64,000 bases of DNA from Lachnospiraceae bacterium (lineage in GTDB: Bacteria > Bacillota > Clostridia > Lachnospirales > Lachnospiraceae): contig JAKSRW010000013.1 of assembly GCA_024403355.1 (NCBI GenBank), forward strand, positions 1 to 64,000, given 5' to 3'. Below the pieces are notes generated by a model. The model saw only the letters and a list, made by a program, of their open reading frames with translations, did no database searches and had not been told where the DNA came from. Below are positions 9,172 to 18,044 of the stretch, in pieces. The translations under genes and the position numbers were made by a program. How positions within the stretch are numbered: position 1 is the first letter of the stretch; every line of letters begins with the position of its first letter.

Positions 9172-9537
9172 ATGATTAATGTAAACTACAGGGATTCCAG
9201 ACCAATATATGAGCAGATTAAGGACGGCTTTAAAAAGCAGATTCTCACAGGAATTATGAAAAAGGATGAGAAGCTGCCTTCGGTACGTGACGTGGCTTCT
9301 GAGCTGGCCATAAACCCCAATACCATACAGCGGGCCTACAGGGACCTGGAGGCAGAAGGATATATTTATTCCGTGGCAGGTAAAGGTTCTTTCGTTGAGG
9401 ATATCACAGAGGTTACGGGAAAGCGAAGGCTGGAGCTGACGGAGGCGCTTGAGAAGCTTCTGAACGAGCTGCAGACGGTAGGCGTATCTGAAGAAGAGTG
9501 TATGACGATTGTTCATGAAAGATATAAAGCTCAGTAA
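9172..9537 (+). CDS. YtrA-type GntR family transcriptional regulator
   Basis: The 121-residue protein has an N-terminal winged helix of GntR type (PIYEQIKDGFKKQIL, LPSVRDVASELAINPNTIQRAY, DLEAEGYIYSVAGKGSFV) and only a short helical tail. This is the hallmark of the YtrA subfamily, which lacks a large effector domain. Family members repress adjacent ABC transporter genes and respond to cell-wall antibiotics or related stress. That fits here, since an ABC ATPase and a permease follow directly and a dyad operator overlaps the promoter upstream. ATG 9172 has the SD GGAGAGGGGG at 9156-9165. The effector cannot be read from sequence. Confidence 0.92.
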   Translation: MINVNYRDSRPIYEQIKDGFKKQILTGIMKKDEKLPSVRDVASELAINPNTIQRAYRDLEAEGYIYSVAGKGSFVEDITEVTGKRRLELTEALEKLLNELQTVGVSEEECMTIVHERYKAQ

Positions 9538-9569
9538 AGAGATTATGGGAAGAAAGAGAGGTAACAGTT

Positions 9570-10538
9570 TTGATAAAGGTAGAAAATCTGAAAAAGGAAT
9601 TTGATGGTTTTTATGCTTTGGACGGTGTAAATCTGAATGTTGAAAAGGGTTCCGTATACGGACTTGTAGGCCCGAACGGTGCCGGAAAATCAACACTGAT
9701 CAGACATCTTACGGGCGTATATAAGCAGGATGAAGGAAGTATCCTGATTGACGGACAGCCGGTATTTGAAAATGATGAGATAAAGGGAAGAATAGCATAT
9801 ATTCCCGATGATGTATTCTTTTTCATGCAGGCGAATATAAATGACATGATGAAATTCTATAGGGGTATTTACAGGAATTTCAATACGGAACGTTACGAAA
9901 AGCTTCTGAATGTATTTGAGCTTGTGAACAGCAAAAGAACCATAAGAAAAATGTCAAAGGGTATGCAGAAGCAGGCAGCATTTCTGCTGGCTATTTCATC
10001 GATGGCGGATGTCATTATTCTGGATGAGCCAGTAGACGGACTTGACCCTGTTATGAGACGTCAGGTATGGAGTATTCTGCTTCAGGATGTGGCTGAAAGA
10101 GGGACCACGGTTCTTGTATCCTCGCATAACCTGCGTGAGCTCGAGGATGTGTGCGACACTGTGGGAATTATGAATAAGGGCAAGATAATGCTTGAAAAAT
10201 CTCTTGAATCCCTGCAGGGAAATATCCAGAAGCTTCAGATTGCTTTTGGAGAGGAGACGCCTTTGGAGCTTATGGCTTTAGCGAACAGCGAGGACCATAA
10301 GAATGCCGAGGAAGATAATTCTTCAAAAAATATGAATTTTGCCGGCTGTGAGCTGCTTCATATCCAGAAAAGCGGATCCGTATACAATATGATTCTTCGC
10401 GGAAGTCCCGAAGAGATTACAAAGAAAATGGAGGCTTACAAGCCTGTTCTTTGTGACATCATTCCTTTGACACTTGAAGAAATATTTATTTATGAGCTGG
10501 GAGGTGAGAATTATGCAGTCAAGGACATCATTGTTTGA
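9570..10538 (+). CDS. ABC transporter ATP-binding protein
   Basis: The 322-residue ATPase has Walker A (GPNGAGKST, about residues 36-44), the signature region MSKGMQKQ, Walker B VIILDEP and the switch His in VSSHNL. The signature has SKGM where SGGQ is canonical, common in antibiotic-export and bacitracin-type ATPases. The start is TTG 9570, supported by the SD AGAGAGGT at 9555-9562; no ATG fits better. A C-terminal extension of about 100 residues follows the ATPase core. The last 26 nt overlap the permease gene, indicating translational coupling. Expression is expected to be under the YtrA-type repressor. Confidence 0.92.
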   Translation: MIKVENLKKEFDGFYALDGVNLNVEKGSVYGLVGPNGAGKSTLIRHLTGVYKQDEGSILIDGQPVFENDEIKGRIAYIPDDVFFFMQANINDMMKFYRGIYRNFNTERYEKLLNVFELVNSKRTIRKMSKGMQKQAAFLLAISSMADVIILDEPVDGLDPVMRRQVWSILLQDVAERGTTVLVSSHNLRELEDVCDTVGIMNKGKIMLEKSLESLQGNIQKLQIAFGEETPLELMALANSEDHKNAEEDNSSKNMNFAGCELLHIQKSGSVYNMILRGSPEEITKKMEAYKPVLCDIIPLTLEEIFIYELGGENYAVKDIIV

Positions 10539-12405
10539 TAAGACCATATTGAAAAAGAATATATTAAAATCCTGGCCCTTATGGGCAGCTTACAGTCTTA
10601 TATTATTTTGTATAATCTCGGTTGGTTTGATGCTTGAATCATCGAGCTTTCTGACATCCTATGATTATCCGAAGGATATAAGAATTATTGAGTATATTTA
10701 TTCTGCCGCATCAGAGCTCAGACTATTGTCATTTGCCGTCTGTATAGTGGTTGCGCTGGTTCAGTTTTCCTATCTTCATAATTCAAGAGCGACAGTGTTT
10801 TTCCATTCGCTTCCGGTAAACAGAAAAAGGCTGTTTGCGACTAATTATCTTTCATCAGCCTTGATAGTTTTTGTTCCAAACCTTGTATTTTATTTTGTGG
10901 GAATCCTTCAGGCAATGGCAGAGGGGGCATCGGCAGTAAAGCCTATGTCAATCTGGTTACTCACAATATGCATCGAGGAGTTCATGTTCCTGGCACTGGC
11001 AATATTTATGATAATGCTTTCGGGACAGAGTATAACAGCGGCGGTAATGTATATTCTGGGCTCATTTATATTCTGGGCAATATACGCACTTGTTGATTTT
11101 ATTCTTGAATTTGTATGCTACGGTTATAAGGGTTCACAGATTCCTCAGATTATCGAGTGCCTTTCGCCTATGTTTATTCTTGACAGAATCAATGCTAACG
11201 TTATAGGCGCACTTGATAAGTTTTCTGCTGATTCCTCGATTTATTCGATGACAAAAGATATGCTGATGAATAATTATATAATACCTGTAAGCGTGGCATT
11301 TGCTACGGGAATCGTTCTTTCTGTTCTGGCCTATATTCTCTACAAAAAGAGAAGAAACGAGACAGTGGGGGATGTGATTTCCGGCAAACGGTTAAAGCAT
11401 GTATTTGCTTATCTTTTTGCGGTATTATTTACGATTTTTATGACTGCATTTGTTCTTGAGCTTTATTTTGAGCGTTTCAGAATGTCTTCAAAAATTGCGG
11501 TTGTAATCTGCGTGGCAGTCTTTGGTATAATCGGTTACTATATTGCCAGAATGATTCTTGAAAAGAGCTTCAGAGTTATTAAAAAGTATGCCGTAAGTGC
11601 TTTTGTCTACACCGGCGTAATGATTGTATTTGCCATAGTTCTGGTTACCTCAGGTTTTGGAATCAGAAACAGGATTCCCGATGCAGAGGATATCGAAAGG
11701 ATAAACTGTTATGCAAACGGAGAGAAGATTTCTTATGAAAACGAGAAATGCTTCGAGGGTATCAGAAAGATTCATCAGGCGATTCTGGAATGTGAAGAGG
11801 CCGGTGATGATGTTTATTATGACTATAATGTTGAATTATTCTATTTTCTGAAGGACGGAAGTCAAATCTCCAGATTTTACTATATGAAGCATGATACGGC
11901 AAATGATATGGCTGCCGAAAATTTACTGAGAGATTATTATAATAAAAACAGGGCCGATATTATTTTGGGCGGTAATCCCGATTATTATGAGATGGCGCAG
12001 GTAAATAACTGCAATTATGAACAGTTATTTACCGTCGATAAATCAGATATGCTCAGGCTTTATAATACTATTCATGAGGATATCGAATCAGGTGATGCCG
12101 TACTGCCTGCAGGTTTTGTTTTTAAGGATAATGAGCCCGGAATCGTTATAAACAGTGCGGATTTTGATTCGTCATCCTTACCTGCTGCGGAGTATGATAT
12201 GCCGGCTGCTGAATATGAGATACCCATTGAGACGGAGAATGTTTTTGTCAGTTCCTATAATCCGAACAGCCTGGTTATAGTTTTTTCACCGCAGTTTACG
12301 AACTATGAGGCAGGTCTGGAAAGCAGGGAGGTTGTAGTTGATGAAAGCTATAAACGAACACTGATGCTTCTGGAAGAGCTTATAATTAAATATTTACAAA
12401 AATAA
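10513..12405 (+). CDS. ABC transporter permease (ABC-2 type)
   Basis: The 630-residue protein has about eight predicted membrane segments: one near residues 20-40, a cluster up to about residue 210, and further helices around 260-285 and 305-410. A long soluble domain (about 415-615) lies at the C-terminus, probably extracytoplasmic. ATG 10513 follows the SD GGGAGGTGAG at 10499-10508; an upstream in-frame ATG at 10474 is inside the ATPase gene and lacks an SD. The architecture and context (YtrA regulator, ATPase with overlapping end) suggest an exporter for a toxic or envelope-active compound. Substrate is unknown. Confidence 0.85.
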   Translation: MQSRTSLFDKTILKKNILKSWPLWAAYSLILFCIISVGLMLESSSFLTSYDYPKDIRIIEYIYSAASELRLLSFAVCIVVALVQFSYLHNSRATVFFHSLPVNRKRLFATNYLSSALIVFVPNLVFYFVGILQAMAEGASAVKPMSIWLLTICIEEFMFLALAIFMIMLSGQSITAAVMYILGSFIFWAIYALVDFILEFVCYGYKGSQIPQIIECLSPMFILDRINANVIGALDKFSADSSIYSMTKDMLMNNYIIPVSVAFATGIVLSVLAYILYKKRRNETVGDVISGKRLKHVFAYLFAVLFTIFMTAFVLELYFERFRMSSKIAVVICVAVFGIIGYYIARMILEKSFRVIKKYAVSAFVYTGVMIVFAIVLVTSGFGIRNRIPDAEDIERINCYANGEKISYENEKCFEGIRKIHQAILECEEAGDDVYYDYNVELFYFLKDGSQISRFYYMKHDTANDMAAENLLRDYYNKNRADIILGGNPDYYEMAQVNNCNYEQLFTVDKSDMLRLYNTIHEDIESGDAVLPAGFVFKDNEPGIVINSADFDSSSLPAAEYDMPAAEYEIPIETENVFVSSYNPNSLVIVFSPQFTNYEAGLESREVVVDESYKRTLMLLEELIIKYLQK

Positions 12406-12406
12406 T

Positions 12407-12446
12407 AAAAAATATCCCGCAAGTGTCAGCCTGCGGGATATTTTTT
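12407..12446. terminator. bidirectional intrinsic terminator
   Basis: AAAAAATATCCCGCA (12407-12421) and TGCGGGATATTTTTT (12432-12446) form a 15-bp stem with A- and T-runs on either side. It serves both the permease gene (plus) and the convergent alpha-galactosidase gene (minus), whose stop codon it overlaps. Confidence 0.9.
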
Positions 12447-13710
12447 ATCTGCTGATTTTATAAATAACGGAAGCGTGTGCTTTAAGCTCTGCTTTGATTG
12501 AATCAGTAAAGCTGAGCTTTTCTTTTGTCCAGATGTCTGTGGCAGAAAGGTTAGTTGAAAGCTCAAAATCATCGACTGATACAGAAAGCTCGGTATCATT
12601 TTCACCGATATTAAAGAGTCCAACGTATTTTTCTGCGTTGTCATTTACGCCGATCCAGCCTGCAATTTCACTGCCGTTTATTTCCTTACGGAATACCTGA
12701 TGGCTGTGGCGGATATTTGTGAACATATCAATAAGCTCGCTGTTGGTGAGAAGCTTTAAGGTGAACTCATCGTTTTTGGTAAGCTCACCGCCCATCATGA
12801 GGGGAGAACGCATCATGCACCAGAGATTCATCATGGTAATCTGTTCGTCTTCGGTGAAGTTTGTCCGATTGTCAGGGTTATAGCACTGACGGATGGCACC
12901 TACGGGAAGCATGTCTGCATCGGGCCAGTGGTCGGCGCCGGTGTGGATGGACCACTTCTCGGCACGCTCGAACATATTGTAGAGAAGCCGCCATTCGTCC
13001 CAGAAATCATCGGTGATACGCCACATATTTGCGGTTGCCTTGTAGAGCTCTGACTTTTCCAAAAGAGCAGGTCCGGGTGAAAGACTGAAAATCATGTCAC
13101 GGCCGCAGTTGCGTAAGGAATCGCTCATCATAATGAGCTCGCTTTCCTCCTTTGGTAGCTCGCGGCAGATATCATCGCATTTAATGAAGTCAACATCCCA
13201 TGAGGCATAGAGTTCGAAGATGCTGTCATAGTATTCCTTGGCGCCCTCGTTTGCGGGATTTACGCCGTACATACAGGAATTCCATACGCAGATGCTGTCG
13301 GTTTTTGCAACGTCGCGGGCTCTTTTGTCCGTGCCTTTGATTTTAAGATTTTGGTGTACTGCCTGACGGGGAATGCCGCGCATAATATGTATACCGAATT
13401 TAAGGCCGAGACTGTGAATATAATCTGCGAGAGGCTTGAAGCCTGCACCGTTTGCGGCAGAAGGGAAACGGTTTACCGCAGGGATTACACGAGAGTATTC
13501 ATCAATGCATAAATCTGCGAAGGGATGGTATTCGTTCGACGAAGCGAGAGGCTCATACCATTCGATATCTACAACTATATATTCCCAACCGTACTGCTTA
13601 AGATTTTTAGCCATGTATTCGGCATTTTGTCTGACAATGTCCTCTGTTACTGCCGCACCGTAGCAGTCCCAGCTGTTCCAGCCCATAGGGGCATGTGCAT
13701 ATTTTTTCAA
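12445..13710 (-). CDS. alpha-galactosidase, glycoside hydrolase family 27
   Basis: The 421-residue protein begins with the GH27 signature APMGWNSWDCYG. It contains FIKCDD with the catalytic nucleophile Asp (KCD, where many relatives have KYD) and RITDDFW with the acid/base Asp. A small beta-rich C-terminal domain starts near residue 335. It should release alpha-1,6-linked galactose from raffinose-type or galactomannan sugars. No signal peptide is present, so it acts on imported oligosaccharides. The start is TTG 13710, with AAAGGAG nine nt upstream on the minus strand; no ATG fits. It is a single-gene unit with its own promoter and a candidate operator. Confidence 0.92.
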   Translation of the reverse strand: MKKYAHAPMGWNSWDCYGAAVTEDIVRQNAEYMAKNLKQYGWEYIVVDIEWYEPLASSNEYHPFADLCIDEYSRVIPAVNRFPSAANGAGFKPLADYIHSLGLKFGIHIMRGIPRQAVHQNLKIKGTDKRARDVAKTDSICVWNSCMYGVNPANEGAKEYYDSIFELYASWDVDFIKCDDICRELPKEESELIMMSDSLRNCGRDMIFSLSPGPALLEKSELYKATANMWRITDDFWDEWRLLYNMFERAEKWSIHTGADHWPDADMLPVGAIRQCYNPDNRTNFTEDEQITMMNLWCMMRSPLMMGGELTKNDEFTLKLLTNSELIDMFTNIRHSHQVFRKEINGSEIAGWIGVNDNAEKYVGLFNIGENDTELSVSVDDFELSTNLSATDIWTKEKLSFTDSIKAELKAHASVIYKISR

Positions 13711-13749
13711 GAAGAATGGCTCCTTTCATTTATAGTTTTTATAATATTT

Positions 13750-13777
13750 ATACTATCACAGATAGTGTGAATTGCAA
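13750..13777 (-). promoter_or_regulatory. alpha-galactosidase promoter with overlapping palindromic operator
   Basis: On the minus strand TTGCAA (13772-13777) and TAGTAT (13750-13755) are spaced by 16 bp. The perfect dyad ACTATC-ACA-GATAGT (13752-13766) covers the -10 box and spacer. A sugar-responsive repressor is the natural reading, but no regulator gene is in the window. Confidence 0.6.
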
Positions 13778-13792
13778 GGGAATTAATCGTGC

Positions 13793-13835
13793 CATAGTGT
13801 GAAAATAATTGGAAGGGCATGGTTATTTTTATTAT
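13793..13835 (+). repeat. probable internally deleted copy of the 39.6/44.4-kb RNA element
   Basis: ATAGTGTGAAAAT (13794-13806) matches the 5' end of the full elements. It is followed almost at once by GGAAGGGCATGGTTATT (13811-13827), which matches their 3' SD region. The middle of the element is missing. No gene start follows, apart from an 11-codon frame at 13819 that I do not call. Confidence 0.4.
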
Positions 13836-13859
13836 AAACGACTTATCGGTATAAAGTGC

Positions 13860-13888
13860 TTGACATAAAATGCTGCTTATGATAGTAT
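13860..13888 (+). promoter_or_regulatory. promoter of the polyamine operon leader
   Basis: TTGACA (13860-13865), a 17-bp spacer and TAGTAT (13883-13888) predict a start near 13895. This leaves about 470 nt of untranslated leader before the first polyamine gene. Confidence 0.7.
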
Positions 13889-14362
13889 CATTTTTGCAAG
13901 CGAACACTATGTTCTTATGCAAAAATCGACTCATTTTGAATGGCCCATACGGACAGGCCGAGTCAGTTGCCGAAGTGGATAATATCCACATTATTGATTG
14001 AGTTAGAAGCTCAAATTTTATAAGTTGATTACTTTATAATCATAGCATTGGAAAGGCAATGCGATCATCTTGTGAAACGGTCAATAAGAGTACGTGACGG
14101 TATATTTTGCATAAAGCATACGTAGATATACGCTGCTTGCAGTAAGTACAGTTATATATTTATGATTATTTACGGATGACGTTATGCGCCATCCGTTTTC
14201 TTTTTGGAAATTAACTGCAGGACATAAGATTGACGAAAAGAGCGACACCGGCTGAATGCAGGTGAACTGCTTAGTGCTTAGCGCGAGGAGAAAGTTTGGT
14301 GAAAAAACTGCACCAATCAGCTCCATGAGCAACTCATTTCATTCGTTGCATTAGGAGGAAAA
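13889..14362 (+). ncRNA. long structured 5' leader of the polyamine operon (candidate riboswitch/attenuator)
   Basis: This 474-nt stretch has no credible gene but many helices. TTTTTGCA/TGCAAAAA (around 13890-13925) encloses GAAC/GTTC. GACTC/GAGTC (around 13930-13966) encloses GGCC/GGCC. GTGGAT/ATCCAC follows. A long-range stem TTATTGAT/GTCAATAA closes a multibranch region with TGAG/CTCA and GCATTG/CAATGC hairpins. An intrinsic terminator lies at 14172-14205, inside the leader. Downstream of it are TTGGTG/CACCAA and GCAAC/GTTGC hairpins, the last just before the SD TTAGGAGG. A terminator between promoter and gene implies conditional read-through, or a separate small RNA. A published RNA motif called ldcC lies upstream of lysine decarboxylase genes in Firmicutes; whether this is an instance cannot be told here. 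Confidence 0.65.
14172..14205 (+). terminator. leader-internal intrinsic terminator
   Basis: ACGGATGACG and GCGCCATCCGT form a nine-pair stem with one A-C mismatch and a small loop, followed by TTTCTTTTT. It is 157 nt upstream of the decarboxylase start, consistent with attenuation. Confidence 0.8.
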
Positions 14363-15820
14363 ATGGAAAACGAAACCTTAGAGCAGATGAGGGCTCCGGT
14401 ATATGAGGCATTGGAGGCTTTTAAGAAAAAAAGAGTAGTACCCTTTGACGTACCGGGTCATAAAAGAGGCAGAGGAAACCCTGAGCTGGTGCAGCTTTTG
14501 GGAGAAAAGTGTGTAGGACTTGATGTAAATTCAATGAAGCCGCTGGATAATCTGGGACATCCTATTTCGGTTATCAGAGAGGCGGAGGAGCTGACTGCGA
14601 AGGCCTTTGGTGCAAGTCATGCATTTTTGATGGTAAACGGTACAACGAGTGCCGTTCAGAGCATGGTGCTTGCCGTTTGTAAGGCCGGAGACAAAATCAT
14701 TCTTCCCAGAAATGTGCATAAGAGCGTAATTAACGCCCTGGTACTGTGCGGAGGAATCCCTGTTTATGTTCAGGCTAAGGTAAATTCCAAAATAGGTATT
14801 GCGCTCGGCGTAGAGGTTGAGGAAATAAAGCGTGTAATGAATGAAAATCCCGATGCGGTGGCTGTATTTATCAATAATCCCACTTATTACGGAATCTGTT
14901 CAAACGTTAAGGAGATAACAAGACTCGCGCATGAACGCGGCATGAAGGTGCTGGTGGACGAGGCTCACGGAACTCACCTTTATTTCGGTGATGAGCTGCC
15001 TGTTTCGGGTATTGCCGCAGGTGCGGACCTTGCAGCCATTTCGATGCATAAGTCGGGCGGAAGTCTTACTCAGAGCTCGATTTTACTCTGCGGTGAGAAT
15101 TTTGATGCTGAATATATGAGACAGATAATTAATCTTACCCAGACTACCAGTGCATCATATCTGCTTCTTTCAAGCCTTGATATTTCCAGAAGAAATCTGG
15201 CGCTCAGAGGCAGAGAGTCCTTTAACAAGGTGAGCAGAATGGCAGAATATGCCAGAAATGAGATTAATGCCATCGGCGGATATTATGCCTACGGAAGAGA
15301 TTTAATTGACGGTGACAGTGTATATGATTTTGATGTTACTAAGCTGTCGGTTTATACAAGAGGTATAGGACTTACCGGTATCGAGGTATATGACCTTCTC
15401 AGAGATGAGTACGATATTCAGATAGAATTCGGCGATATCGGAAACATTCTTGCATATATTTCAATCGGCGACAGAATGCAGGAAATAGAGCGTCTTGTAG
15501 GTGCTCTCGAGGATATAAAGCGCGTATACGGCAAGGAGGACAAGGACCAGTTTTGCGGTGACTTTATACAGCCGGAGGTCGTTCTTTCGCCCCAGAAGGC
15601 CTTTTATTCTCAGAAAAAGCAGGTGTCTTTAGAAGAGGCCGACGGATTTATCTGCGGAGAGCTTGTAATGTGTTATCCTCCCGGAATTCCGATTCTGACT
15701 CCCGGCGAAAGAATAACAAAGGAGATTATTGAATACATTTGCTACGCAAAGGAGAAGGGCTGCTCGCTGCAGGGTACGCTCGACCCGGAGGTTGAGAAGC
15801 TGAATGTAATCATTGAATAA
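14363..15820 (+). CDS. speA: Orn/Lys/Arg decarboxylase family protein, probable arginine decarboxylase
   Basis: The 485-residue PLP enzyme has the fold-I Orn/Lys/Arg decarboxylase core: PFDVPGHKRGRGNP near residue 25, DEAHGTHLYF, and SMHKSGGSLTQSS with the PLP-binding Lys. It is the short Gram-positive form without the N-terminal wing domain. Decarboxylation of arginine to agmatine is inferred from the operon, which also encodes agmatine deiminase and N-carbamoylputrescine amidase; lysine or ornithine cannot be excluded by sequence. ATG 14363 has the SD AGGAGG at 14352-14357, set just after a hairpin. It is the first gene of a six-gene unit and lies behind a long leader with an internal terminator, so RNA-level control is likely. 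Confidence 0.85.
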   Translation: MENETLEQMRAPVYEALEAFKKKRVVPFDVPGHKRGRGNPELVQLLGEKCVGLDVNSMKPLDNLGHPISVIREAEELTAKAFGASHAFLMVNGTTSAVQSMVLAVCKAGDKIILPRNVHKSVINALVLCGGIPVYVQAKVNSKIGIALGVEVEEIKRVMNENPDAVAVFINNPTYYGICSNVKEITRLAHERGMKVLVDEAHGTHLYFGDELPVSGIAAGADLAAISMHKSGGSLTQSSILLCGENFDAEYMRQIINLTQTTSASYLLLSSLDISRRNLALRGRESFNKVSRMAEYARNEINAIGGYYAYGRDLIDGDSVYDFDVTKLSVYTRGIGLTGIEVYDLLRDEYDIQIEFGDIGNILAYISIGDRMQEIERLVGALEDIKRVYGKEDKDQFCGDFIQPEVVLSPQKAFYSQKKQVSLEEADGFICGELVMCYPPGIPILTPGERITKEIIEYICYAKEKGCSLQGTLDPEVEKLNVIIE

Positions 15821-15843
15821 ATCTGAAGGGCAGGTAATTTGCT

Positions 15844-16716
15844 ATGAATATGGATATCTGGTTTTCACAGATGGATACGGATAATGTAAAGACAAGTATC
15901 CGTGTCGATAAGCAGCTTTTCAGCCAGGAAAGCGAGTATCAGAGAATAGACGTGTTCCAGTCAAAGGAATTCGGTAAAATGATTGTTCTGGACGGTGAAA
16001 TCATATTCTCAGAGGCTGACGAATTTATTTATAACGAAATGGTTGTACATGTACCGATGGCGGTTCATCCGAACGTAAAGGATGTTCTGATAATCGGTGG
16101 CGGCGACGGAGGCGTTGCGAAGCTTTTTACAATGTATCCCGAAATCGAGCATATAGATGTCGTAGAGCCTGATGAGCTCTTTGTAAAGGTAAGCCGTGAG
16201 TTTTTCCCTGAAACGGCAAAGGGCTTCGATGATCCGAGAGTTCAGATTATTAATATGGACGGTCTCAGATATCTCAGAAGATGTACGGATAAATATGATG
16301 TAATCATTAATGATTCCACAGATCCCTTCGGTCACGCTGAAGGTCTTTTTACAAAGGAATTCTACGGTAACTGCTTCAGAGCACTTCATGAGGACGGAAT
16401 CATGGTATACCAGCACGGAAGCCCCTTCTATGACGAGGATGAGGCGGCGTTCCGTTCAATGCACAAGAAGGTTTACAGCTGTTTCCCGATAAGCCGTGTA
16501 TATCAGGCAAGTATTCCTACCTGTGCGGCAGGCTACTGGATGTTCGGTTTTGCATCAAAGAAGTATCATCCCCTGATTGATTTTAATCCGGTCAGATGGA
16601 AGGCGAGAAATCTTAAAACCTGGTATTATACAACAAATCTTCATCAGGGTGCGTTTATGCTTCCCCGTTATGTTGAGGACCTTCTGGAAGAGGAAGAGAA
16701 TAAGAAAGTTAAATAA
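15844..16716 (+). CDS. speE: spermidine synthase family aminopropyltransferase
   Basis: The 290-residue protein shows the spermidine synthase fold: an N-terminal beta domain, then IIGGGDGGVAKL (about residues 80-91, nucleoside binding), VVEPDE (ribose-binding loop, usually VEID) and NDSTDPFG. It should transfer an aminopropyl group from decarboxylated SAM to putrescine or another amine. No SAM decarboxylase (speD) lies in this operon, while the following two genes encode a dcSAM-independent route to spermidine, so its true acceptor and donor are open. It follows the decarboxylase by 23 nt. The start ATG 15844 has a weak GGGCAGGT SD. Confidence 0.88.
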   Translation: MNMDIWFSQMDTDNVKTSIRVDKQLFSQESEYQRIDVFQSKEFGKMIVLDGEIIFSEADEFIYNEMVVHVPMAVHPNVKDVLIIGGGDGGVAKLFTMYPEIEHIDVVEPDELFVKVSREFFPETAKGFDDPRVQIINMDGLRYLRRCTDKYDVIINDSTDPFGHAEGLFTKEFYGNCFRALHEDGIMVYQHGSPFYDEDEAAFRSMHKKVYSCFPISRVYQASIPTCAAGYWMFGFASKKYHPLIDFNPVRWKARNLKTWYYTTNLHQGAFMLPRYVEDLLEEEENKKVK

Positions 16717-16753
16717 TATTTTATGTACTCGGATGAGTAAGAAAGGATAGAAA

Positions 16754-18013
16754 ATGAGCAGATTATTAATTATCGGATGCGGCGGCGTTGCTTCCGTTGC
16801 TATTAACAAGTGCTGTCAGAACAGCGAGGTTTTTGATGAGATTATGATTGCCAGCCGTACTGTTTCAAAGTGCGATGCATTAAAGGCAAAGCTTGAGGGT
16901 AAGACAAATACAAAGATTACTACGGCAAAGGTGGATGCCGACAATGTTGCTGAGCTTGTGGCTCTTATTAATTCATATAAGCCCGATGCGGTGCTTAATG
17001 TGGCACTTCCTTATCAGGACCTTACAATCATGGATGCTTGTCTTGAGTGCGGCGTAGATTACATTGATACCGCAAATTACGAGCCTGAGGATACTGATGA
17101 TCCAAACTGGCGTGCAATTTATGAAAAACGCTGCAAGGAGCTTGGTTTTTCAGCATATTTTGATTACAGCTGGCAGTGGGCTTATCAGGAGAAGTTTGAA
17201 AAGGCCGGTCTTACAGGTCTTCTCGGAACAGGCTTTGACCCCGGTGTAACAAGCGTATTTGCCGCATATGCTAAAAAGCATTATTATGATGAGATTCATA
17301 CAATTGATATTCTTGACTGCAACGGCGGCGACCACGGATATCCCTTCGCGACCAATTTCAATCCCGAGATTAATCTTCGTGAGGTTTCAGCTCCCGGTTC
17401 ATATATGGAGAACGGAAAGTGGGTTGAAATTCCGGCCATGAGCATCAAGAGAGAATATGATTTTGAGGGCGTAGGCATGAAGGATATGTATCTTCTTCAC
17501 CATGAGGAGATTGAGGCTCTCGGCAGAAATATGCCTGAGGTTAAGAGAATCCGTTTCTTTATGACCTTCGGACAGAGCTACCTTACACACATGAAGTGTC
17601 TGGAGAATGTCGGTATGCTTTCAACCACACCTGTTAAGTTCAACGGTGTGGATATTGTACCTATCCAGTTTTTAAAGGAGCTGCTTCCCGACCCTGCATC
17701 ACTCGGCCCCAGAACAGTTGGTAAGACAAACATCGGCTGTATCTTTACCGGTATCAAGGACGGCAAGGAAAGAAGCATCTATATTTACAATATCTGCGAT
17801 CACCAGGAGTGCTACAAAGAGGTTGAATCACAGGCTATTTCATATACTACAGGTGTGCCTGCCATGATTGGTGCAATGATGGTTGTATCGGGTCAGTGGA
17901 AGAAGGCCGGAGTATATACAACTGATGAGTTTGATCCCGATCCTTACATGGAGGCTCTTAATAAATGGGGACTTCCCTGGAAGGTTCAGGAGAATCCTGT
18001 ACTTGTTCCCTGA
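16754..18013 (+). CDS. saccharopine dehydrogenase family carboxy(nor)spermidine synthase
   Basis: The 419-residue protein starts with a Rossmann nucleotide-binding motif (LIIGCGGVASVAINKC) and has the saccharopine dehydrogenase-like layout. Mid-protein family patterns include GFDPGVTSVFA and CNGGDHGYPFATNFNPE. In polyamine operons this enzyme (CASDH) condenses L-aspartate semialdehyde with putrescine or diaminopropane and reduces the imine with NADPH, giving carboxyspermidine or carboxynorspermidine. A variant pathway known in some bacteria uses agmatine instead. The adjacent decarboxylase supports the role. ATG 16754 has the SD GAAAGG 7 nt upstream. Confidence 0.9.
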   Translation: MSRLLIIGCGGVASVAINKCCQNSEVFDEIMIASRTVSKCDALKAKLEGKTNTKITTAKVDADNVAELVALINSYKPDAVLNVALPYQDLTIMDACLECGVDYIDTANYEPEDTDDPNWRAIYEKRCKELGFSAYFDYSWQWAYQEKFEKAGLTGLLGTGFDPGVTSVFAAYAKKHYYDEIHTIDILDCNGGDHGYPFATNFNPEINLREVSAPGSYMENGKWVEIPAMSIKREYDFEGVGMKDMYLLHHEEIEALGRNMPEVKRIRFFMTFGQSYLTHMKCLENVGMLSTTPVKFNGVDIVPIQFLKELLPDPASLGPRTVGKTNIGCIFTGIKDGKERSIYIYNICDHQECYKEVESQAISYTTGVPAMIGAMMVVSGQWKKAGVYTTDEFDPDPYMEALNKWGLPWKVQENPVLVP

Positions 18014-18044
18014 TAAAGGATTATAAAAGGATACTTTATAAAGA

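Noticed and set aside
13819-13854. 11-codon frame MVIFIINDLSV after GGAAGGG near 13.8 kb
   Set aside because: It lies upstream of the polyamine promoter and downstream of nothing transcribed rightward. The SD and ATG look like the leftover 3' end of the repeated RNA element.
13889-14362. T-box, lysine riboswitch or tmRNA identity for the polyamine leader
   Set aside because: The T-box core (AGGGTGGNACCGCG), lysine-box conserved loops and a tmRNA acceptor/T-arm with CCA end are all absent.
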